Below, piece after piece: positions 56,539 to 64,000 of a DNA stretch of 64,000 nt (within the stretch, counting starts at the first letter, position 1; each line of letters opens with the position of its first letter). Source of the DNA: Paramarasmius palmivorus (taxonomy: Eukaryota; Basidiomycota; Agaricomycetes; Agaricales; Marasmiaceae). Where the stretch lies: contig JAYKXP010000059.1 in the NCBI GenBank assembly GCA_037176845.1, forward strand, positions 124,001 through 188,000. The letters are read 5' to 3'. The notes under the pieces were generated by a model. That model did not search any database. It was given only the letters and a program-made list of their open reading frames with translations, and was not told where the DNA came from. The translations under genes were made by a program, and so were the position numbers.

Positions 56539-59173
56539 CTAACCACCAGCCAAATGCTTGCGAAACGAAGCTAAATCCTCAGATGGCATATTCTTGAGGC
56601 GGCGCAAGTAGGGGAGCAAGTACCGAACGCGCCTGACGAGTACTATTTGTTGATAGCCTTCAGCACTTTTAATGGCCTGTTGTAGGACATAATCTATGTA
56701 GCTTCGAATTAGCACAAGAAGATCAAAAGGGTGGTTTTCAACTTACTCCCGTAACCGTTACTCATCAAAGCTGTCAGGGGCTGATATGGAACTCCTACGT
56801 GTTCGACTAGAATTTCGTCAACGAAGATATGCCTGGTTGCAGAGTCTACTGATGAGAGGAGTTTCTCGCAGACGTTAGAGGCGTATTTATGCCGGGCTAA
56901 ATCGACAAAACAACCCATGGCCTTGTACGCAATCCTCTGTATATCTTGTGGCGACCCTCGCTCGAGGACCAGCTGTGCGACATAGTTCTAGAGAGGTGTA
57001 ACGAGTAGGGGTATAAGCGTAGACCAATCGCAATTGGTAACAAGTGAACACTTACCCCGTACCTATTCAACATGAGGTGGATAATACTCTCATGGATTAC
57101 TTCAAGCAATGGCACGTTGATCATGCGCGGAAGATGATCCAAACAACGTTGCAGGACTCGGCCTCCATAAAAGTTGACGGCCAATTCTAAGACATGCTCT
57201 TTGAGCCTGGGAATGAAACGAAGTTTTTCGGGAGGTATATTGTCCATGAGAGTTTGAACAACCTGCGAACAAATATTAGCCCTGAGCTGTCGTGATTCGG
57301 AGTCAGAGATATCAATGAGACTGACGTGATTCGCATTTGGATGCTGCATGAACATTAGAATGAATGGCTCAACTCTTTTCAAGAGACTCTGGCGTTGTTC
57401 TGGCAGAAAGTGGTGTATTGCCTTACGACACAAAATGTCAAGTTGTGTCAAAAACAGATATCAAAATGGTCAGCGCTCACCTTTTGCAGTACTCGGCATC
57501 CAAAATAGTTCGTGGACAATGTGTAAATGTGATCCTCAAAAAGACGTGCGAGCTGAGCCTTCTGAGCCTGTGTTCCAATCTCCAACAACTTTTGTATTAC
57601 CTAGTAGTAGAGCTCAACAGCGGGAATAGCAAGATACATGACCTAAACTTACGTAGTTCCCAAACACATCTTGGGCAAGTTGAAGTGTGGCAGCCGGGAA
57701 TATCTCATCGAAGGCCGACTTCTTGTCAGCGGGCCATGCTCTGTCTAATTTATGCTGAAGAAAACGAGAGCCCCTTTGAGTACCTGCAAGCTCGATGACA
57801 TGTCCCTGGACTGCCTTAAATGACGTCAGCGACTGCAAGAATTTAGACCGCCACCAGGCTCTTACCTTGAGGGACCAGCCTACACCTTGGTCCTGTTCAA
57901 AGAGTTCAACCAGAGATGGCTCTGGTTTTGGAGCATCACGTGGAGGATCACCATCGATGTCGTGTGAGGAGTCAGCTCTATTGCCGTTCGACCTTCCAAT
58001 GCCACAAAACTCATCGCGGCAAACAGGGATCGGCATGTTGGGAATGTCCTCCAACCCAACAGGAGAATTGGACGTGAACGGTACATTGACTGGTCGGATA
58101 TCGTCTCGTTCATAGTTTGTTTGGCTTTCCAATTCACCGGGTTGTGCAGGAACACTTCCAAAGACGGAGCTGGGCGCTGGATGGCACACAGAGAAAGGAA
58201 TCTGGCCCATCATAGCATGTGAGAACGGCGGATATTGAGGTGGCGGTGGACAGTTGAATGGCGGAGGATAGGTGAACGGTGGAGGATAGGTGAACGGTGG
58301 AGGACAGATGAACGGTGGAGGACACGTAGGTGGAGGACACGTAGGCGGAGGATACGTAGGCGGAGGATACGTAGGTGGAGGAGCATAGGAGGCTAGAGGA
58401 TAGCAAACTGAAGAGTTTGGATATAGTACAGGACGTTCGTCTGGCACAGAGATGGGAGTTGGGACGCGACTTGGAATGGGAGTCATCGCGTGAGTCAGCA
58501 CGGGAGTCAGCACGGGAGTCAAGACGGGAGTCAAGACATTGCTGGAATCTTCAGCATCACCGTGTGGTGTAGACGGCGCTGAGGTGGAATAGATACAAGG
58601 GAAAACCAGCGGAGATGCTGGTATACTGTTATAGGTGGCGGGACGAGTAGCGTAAAAGTTTGAGAAGGTTATGGTTTGATTCGCATTACCCTCCCCGAGA
58701 TATATTTCGCAATCATCTGATGTTTCCGTGGCTTGATACAACGATGAAGATGCAGAGGACCATGGCGATGCAGGACAATAGTCAGAGCTGGGAGAGTAGA
58801 CGTCACCGCCACAAATATCATCATCGTTCAAGGGATCTTCTGGGAGTGAAGTACAGTGCGTTGGAACCGTTAAGAGAGGGTATTGATCCGTAAACATTAC
58901 AGGTGAAGACAACGCGGTAGCAACCCCTTTGCGTCGGCGGAAAGCTGGGGCCTGACCATAAAATGTCATTGACAGCACCAAGTCGACAGTTCAATACTGT
59001 ACCTGTTCACCTCCAGAAAATATGAGTGAGCTTTCATCTTGCACCCGCAGGCTATCGAACATGCTCTATACATCGAATTAGCAAAGAGTCAACCATAAAG
59101 ACGTCTTAGGAAGGCTTACGGCCAACGAAGAGTCTAATTCTGGTATCATTGCATCGACGCGCACTTTCTCCAT
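56539..59173 (-). CDS. Pumilio-family (PUF) RNA-binding protein, second copy
   Basis: About ten exons join in frame to roughly 790 residues. The start MEKVRVDAMIPELDSSLA joins to SMFDSLRVQDESSLIFSGGE and then to the long N-terminal exon. An internal ATG at 58969 is possible if the first exons are not used. The N-terminal half is disordered and has two repeat tracts, TPVLTPVLTPVL and a tyrosine/cysteine-proline tract of PPPTYPPPTC type. The C-terminal half has eight PUF repeats: 1 GTQRGSRFLQ (S,R,Q); 2 FGNYVIQ (N,Y,Q); 3 NYFGCRVLQ (C,R,Q); 4 HPNANHVVQ (N,H,Q); 5 NFYGGRVLQ (G,R,Q); 6 NRYGNYVAQ (N,Y,Q); 7 HKYASNVCEK (S,N,E); 8 NGYGNYVLQQ (N,Y,Q). This set fits the classic UGUANAUA-type site, with repeat 5 loosened. 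The end is RKHLAGG and a stop. No breaks are seen. Confidence 0.9.
58228..58383 (-). repeat. In-frame minisatellite coding a Pro-rich tract in the PUF protein
   Basis: Units of 15-18 bases repeat about ten times and encode variants of PPPTY, PPPTC, PPPFTY and PPPFNC. Adjacent to it, near 58490-58545, 12-base units encode TPVL repeats. Both are likely length-variable between strains. Confidence 0.8.
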
Positions 59174-61466
59174 TGCTACGAAGATGGGTGAAATGAAAGT
59201 GAGCTGATGACTAACGCGAAATGGATTGTTAGACTTGCGTTGGAATGTGAGTTTCAGCAAGCGCAACTACAGCGTAATGACCACTTACTACCCAAGAATG
59301 TCTGGAAGAATGCCTTGCTAAAGTCAGAGTAGCGCGAAAAGAAAGAGTAATCAAGGTTATGTAACAAGGTGTGATAACTAGCTAAGAGGTGGATGGGTAG
59401 CAAGGAAGTTGCAAAAGCGAATCGCACGCGTATATCAACGAGATACAGTGGCGTGAGTAAGTCTTTGTGGGAACAAACGTACCTGCCGCACTTGCGAATG
59501 AATAGATGTTCTCAATGACCTGGATTCTTCCGGGATATCGCTTCTAGGCAAGGTGACCCTGCAGCAATATTCTTCTGTGTTTGATTGTTCCAGAGACAGT
59601 GGTCACACGCGAAACGACCGAAGCTTTTCCCGATTCATTTCTGCGGCACAAATCAATGTCTGCCAAACGGGTCCATCTATATTCGGTATTCACCATGAAC
59701 GAGTGCCCGAATTTCTCGATATGCCATGACGCGAGATGCAATAAAGATCCTGTTGTCATAGGCATCCCAAGTCAAAGTAATAGAGTGTGTGCAAATGCCC
59801 ACAAACAGGAGCGATGCCAACGACATTGTAGGGCTTAAACTAGGTGGTCTTTAGCCTAATGATTGCAAGCTGGCATCAACGGATTACACTTAACGAATGG
59901 GTGCCAATGATCATTTTTACGACCAAATTGTTGGGGTTGATTTTCGGATTGGTTAACGGCAAATACAGGCCTGTGAGGGATGCGACGGATCGTAACGGAT
60001 CGTCAATGTATTCTGAATAGAAATGCCATGAGTGTTCCAAGACCTGAATTAATCATTGGGAAATGAGGTAACGAAGCGAAAATTTTTTCAGGGGCAGATT
60101 AGTGATTTTTTTTTCGCTACGTCCGCACACATCAGAGGGGTGGTCGTTGAATACCGATCAAAGTCAACAAAGACCCTTGTGGAGCGCCCAAAAAAGAGAT
60201 TATTGGCCCAGCCCCAACATGGAATCCTAAAATGTAAAAATAAACCTATTTTACTTGTACCAGTCATGATGGAACAAGCATCGAGAATCGAGATCTTCAA
60301 CTCGATTGAAACCAAGAGCCTCCCAAGCATTGCTACACACCAAATCAGTTCGACCGGAAAGGCGAGAATTCCAATGGTGAACATGCCTCTAGTTTTACGA
60401 ACCGACATGATTCACACACCTGAATACACCGCCCTCACAAGTTTCAGCAGCCAGGCTATAAAGCGGCTGTAACGTGCTATGAACTGGTCAAAACGCCTCA
60501 TAGATAGTACCATGATCCAGGTATTTACATGTAAAACTGATGCTTCCCGGTATGCAGTCGGAGACGAAACTGTCAAAGGCAGACAAAAGGTCCCGCAAGA
60601 AAGCTGGACCAAGATGGTTAGTAAAAGTCGGTTAATGTGATATCTACTTACGGAATGTGCTTCCATTATGTCTTCAGACTATACACAACATAGCGTATTT
60701 GGTCATTTCTAGATCGTGTAAGCCTACAAGGCAAGTACTCTGACATGGGAACGGTGAGTGAAGTCCCTGCGGAACTACATTGGAATAAACCTACCGCAAG
60801 CCAAGATCACATTCGCCCGCCGACAGATACCGTTAGATGGACATCGAAGATTGATGAGTTTGGGGATCAAGTTGGAACTGGCAACATCGCGAGGCGGAGA
60901 CTTCTGGGTCGGCATTTGCCTGTATAAAGGCTTTGAAAAACGTCCGAGGCAGCGCTATGACACATTTGTTTCACAGGCAATAGATAATGGCAAAGTTTAG
61001 TAGGCCGAATACCGAAGTCTTGCACAAATTCCACCGTGTTCAGGGCCTAGTCTCACAAGCCTTTGGTAATGTAGCCACTTTCACTCATCAGAAATTAGCC
61101 AAGGATAAGAAAGCAGATAATTCACGCACAATATATGACAAGTGAGGAATCCATCTACTCGTAAATTGGAGGATGGTACTTGAACTTGAACGTAATGAAG
61201 ATGGCCAGTTTCAGAATATCACATCAAAGCTTTCACGTGATGGCGAGAAACTATGTTCCAAAACCGAAACTCTGACTCGAGACGCTGGCAGATTCTACAG
61301 CGCTAAGCGCTGCTACTGGTCGCTGAACAAAATGGGATGCGTTTTTGCAACCAGTTTCGATGTATTATTGGTTCTCATTATACATGAAAGAGTTACATTG
61401 AACTAATGACACAATGAAAAGACAAAGACTATAACCAAAATGTTCGTAAGCAGGAGCTACTTGAAA
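59174..61466. other. Intergenic stretch of 2.3 kb
   Basis: I find no gene. Open frames at 60056-60472 (+), 60408-60088 (-), 60666-60412 (-) and 60758-61000 (+) show no motif. The left end should hold the promoter of the second PUF gene; further 5' exons of it near 59200-59290 cannot be excluded. Confidence 0.4.
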
Positions 61467-62761
61467 TCATTCGCTAGAAATGGGGCTGTCAGAGAATCGA
61501 CGAGTCTTCACAGCCGGAATATTCCTCAAACGAGGCTTGCCACCATCGGTATATGCAGGGCGGCAAGGAGGTAAAACATCACATCTAACCTCGTCTACCT
61601 CAAACACTTCTCGAACGTTCCATACAGCTGCGTCCAAAAGTTGCTGGGTTAAGATACGAGTAAATATCTTCCTCTGTGGCAAGACTGCATTCCCTCGGTA
61701 TCCGCACACAATCGTTGGTTTTGGAGAGATCTCGGCGATGCGAGTCAACATTCGATGGATCCGGTCCCAACGAACTTCGGAACAACCTGAGTCCATATCG
61801 GTCCAGTCTCCCTCCATGACGAGCCGCTGAAGGAGTGGGAGGTAACTGGAAGTGTAATCCCCATACTGGAACATGAAGGGCACGAGTTCAAGTTCAATGT
61901 GAAGGCAGGTAACAAATGGAAGTTTAGGTAGAAGACGGGATTCTTGCTCTAAAGCAATTTATCAGCATTACACGACGAACTTGAAGAAGGACAAGACACA
62001 CCGCCAGATGTGAAATCACCAAGAATCTTTACTGAATCCAACGTTTTGGCAAAAGCAAGCAACAATTCGAATACCCCGACGATCCGCCCTTCCGTAATAG
62101 CCACGATGGAAGCATGTTTCAGCTCAGGTGCCTCCACAAACTTGGCCATAAGCATCGGAAGTGTATCCTCGTGTGGTAGGGGAGCATGATCCTGAATTAT
62201 TTCGACGTGCTCGAGTTTGGGAAATGCCACACGTGCCCACCCGACACTTGACTTCGCTATGGCAGAGTGAATTGTCAGTTTCACCAGTGTGGACGAATAC
62301 GTCGACAACAGGGAAAACTGAAACTTGCTCTCGAGAGGCTTTAGGTGCATAGTATGGATGTTTGGAAGCATGGCAACCAAGTGTTTCCGGAACATGGTAG
62401 ACAGTACTTGCCAATCGGCAAAGCGAATGGAAGAGTTGACAACCAAGGAACGTGTGGTCTCTGCCGAGCAGGCCTTGTCGACGATATAGAGGATCTGCCA
62501 CATGGAAATTGCGACATCGAAGATCAGGGCGCGCATGGGCGGTTTTGCCTTGCACTCCACGAGTGTTGTGACGTACTGTTGGCAAACATCCAAATTTCGT
62601 GGTTCGACAGTAATGGTAGCCATAAGCAGGCGACGAGCGATTTGTAGGAAGAATCGTGAAACGCGTGCCAAGCGACAGAGGTCACCACGAGCAAGATAGG
62701 AAAATACTTGATCGAGAATCTCAGGACTGAAGACAGGCACCTCGCGAGGTACTGTGTTCAT
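61467..62761 (-). CDS. F-box protein, intact
   Basis: Two exons, joined over a short GT-AG intron near 62000-61948, give about 410 residues. The start MNTVPREVPVFSPEILDQVF leads into SYLARGDLCRLARVSRFFLQ, a clear F-box. The rest is Leu-rich and repeat-like, for example LVAMLPNIHTMHLKPLESKF, TYSSTLVKLTIHSAIAKSS and VAFPKLEHVEIIQDHAPLPH. The second exon opens with EQESRLLPKLPFVTCLHIE and ends RRFSDSPISSE. Role as for other F-box proteins: substrate choice for an SCF ubiquitin ligase, target unknown. The sequence differs strongly from the F-box protein at 47.5-49.2 kb, so the two are not recent duplicates. Confidence 0.82.
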
Positions 62762-63552
62762 TACTGGGTCTCGCTTGTATAGAGCTCTATACCTGCACTA
62801 GAAATCTATATATTGACTAGGCATTCGGAATTCAATGTTGGTTCAACATTCAACACCTGATCGCGCTTCTCATTGAAGTATATCGGAAACTATCAGATCT
62901 AACTCTTAACCCAGACAAATACCGGAACTTGAAATGCTTATACCGACGCATGGTGTTATCCATCATCATGATTGTGTGAAGTTATCCGGTCCCATTGGTA
63001 TGTATCAAACTTGGAAGACGGGGAAACAGTGCTCCCGATTCTTACATGCTACTAATGCCAAGTTTATTCCCACTAGATGCCTGCTGAAGCCTAATTATCT
63101 CGAGCCTGAAAACGACGGAGACTATTCGAATGATGTACTGTATTTGTTTGTAGAACAATTCTCGAAACTTGGAACACATTTTGGTCTTAGTATGCTTCCC
63201 TGTCAAAGAAGTTCCGAGTCATTAAAAACCTCCGGCGACATAGATGTGACATTACCTCTTCCGCAAAAAAAAAACGCGGACTAGATATGTTTTGCTCGTG
63301 AACGCGTGGAGCACAAAGTAGTCACCTGGTGGCGTTACTGCCTTTGATGACTCAGCATACACTCAGCAGACCTTTCCGTGAGTTTGAAGTTCAGTTGCAA
63401 GCAAATTCGCCAGGGAAGTGATGGACTGCATTATGAATTCTACAATACACAGGAGGCCAAATGGCCCAACTTACTTATGAGACAATGAAAGTGAAAAAAA
63501 TATAAATGCCGGGGCCGCAGTTACATGTCAATGGGAGCGTCGACAAAGCAAC
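62762..63552. other. Intergenic, F-box promoter side
   Basis: A 116-codon plus frame (62934-63284) is open but shows no motif. It should hold the F-box promoter. I see no other feature. Confidence 0.35.
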
Positions 63553-64000
63553 CTAAGTATCTGCCGCAATATCCATCTTTCTAAGTTGTTTGGTAGTTGT
63601 TCCTTCCGTCTCATCCCAATTTCCAGCCTTTCTCTTGAGAAATGCAGTCGACTTCAGAATGAGTGGGCCACGACGAGAGCTGCTCTTGCACAGAGCATGA
63701 AGCTCGACTTGCTACATATGAATACATGAGATCGCTGCATTGTTATGACCATAAAAGATGAGCACGCACCTTGCTGAAATGGTCATCCAACAATGTGACT
63801 GATCTAAGAATCGGAACCGTCTTATACAGCGATCGGCCTGGGTTAACCATCATCAAAGTGAGTTGAACTTCAACAAGGTCTCCCACTCTGAAGATTGCCG
63901 GTGACACAGGTTCAAAGCTGTATACACAGTTGAATTAGCAGACATAGCTTTAGGAAGGGTAACGACTTACTGCAAATTACGCTTCTCTTCACTTCGACAC
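63553..64000 (-). CDS. 3' part of a gene of an Agaricomycete-specific family
   Basis: Three exons are visible; the gene runs off the right edge. The middle exon reads SPAIFRVGDLVEVQLTLMMV, then GRSLYKTVPILRSVTLLD. The last exon reads RRGPLILKSTAFLKRKAGNW and ends KMDIAADT with a stop. The FxVGDxVEVQ...YKxxxxLRS pattern is one I recall from a large family of uncharacterised Agaricomycete proteins, present in many copies per genome. No enzymatic role is known to me. Splice sites (gtaag donor, atacag acceptor, gtgcg donor, atgtag acceptor) fit well. Confidence 0.55.

Noticed and set aside
60056..60472. A 138-codon open frame on plus
   Set aside because: No motif is present, and an equally long frame runs on the opposite strand over the same bases.

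Overview
The window looks like nuclear DNA of an Agaricomycete (mushroom-forming basidiomycete). Genes are split by many short GT-AG introns of about 45-70 nt. The gene set is typical of that group: F-box/LRR proteins, a DUF6534-type membrane protein, basidiomycete P450s, GH5 secreted glycanases, a Kre9/Knh1-type cell-wall protein and a tRNA-Gln(CUG) with a short intron. All gene models here were spliced by eye, so small exons and start codons are the least certain part.

Layout. 0.6-4.5 kb: a small C2H2-like zinc-finger gene and an MKT1-like post-transcriptional regulator, both on minus. 4.6-11.8 kb: a long stretch where I find no gene. 11.8-13.8 kb: the spliceosomal cyclophilin CWC27. 14.2-18.6 kb: an inverted arrangement of two tRNA-Gln genes around a decayed GH5 copy (+) and an intact GH5 gene (-) whose catalytic acid/base position reads Asn instead of Glu. 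20.4-24.1 kb: a large Ser-rich coiled-coil protein. 24.8-30.3 kb: a P450 gene followed by a decayed tandem copy. 30.7-31.3 kb: a Kre9/Knh1-like GPI-type protein. 32.5 kb: a MITE with long terminal inverted repeats. 34.4-35.9 kb: UBC6-type ubiquitin-conjugating enzyme. 36.7-37.9 kb: a broken F-box/LRR gene. 39.3-41.0 kb: a second, intact GH5 gene. 41.2-42.7 kb: an unrecognised ~510-codon open exon. 43.0-44.5 kb: a truncated beta-1,3-glucan synthase (FKS) pseudogene. 45.7-46.7 kb: a zinc-finger-like gene with an internal exon duplication. 47.5-49.2 kb: an F-box/LRR gene. 49.7-59.2 kb: two diverged Pumilio (PUF) genes on minus with a DUF6534-type membrane-protein gene between them. 61.5-62.8 kb: an F-box gene. 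63.6 kb to the end: the 3' part of one more gene.

The genes do not form an obvious biosynthetic cluster. Two themes recur. One is cell-wall and glucan biology (two GH5 enzymes, a GH5 relic, a Kre9-like protein, an FKS relic). The other is RNA fate (MKT1, CWC27, two PUF proteins, tRNA genes). Several families show duplication followed by decay (GH5, P450, FKS, F-box), which marks this as an accessory, evolutionarily active region. The most interesting items for follow-up are the diverged PUF pair, the GH5 with the altered catalytic motif inside the tRNA-flanked inverted duplication, the tandem exon duplication in the zinc-finger-like gene, and the orphan open exon beside the FKS relic.
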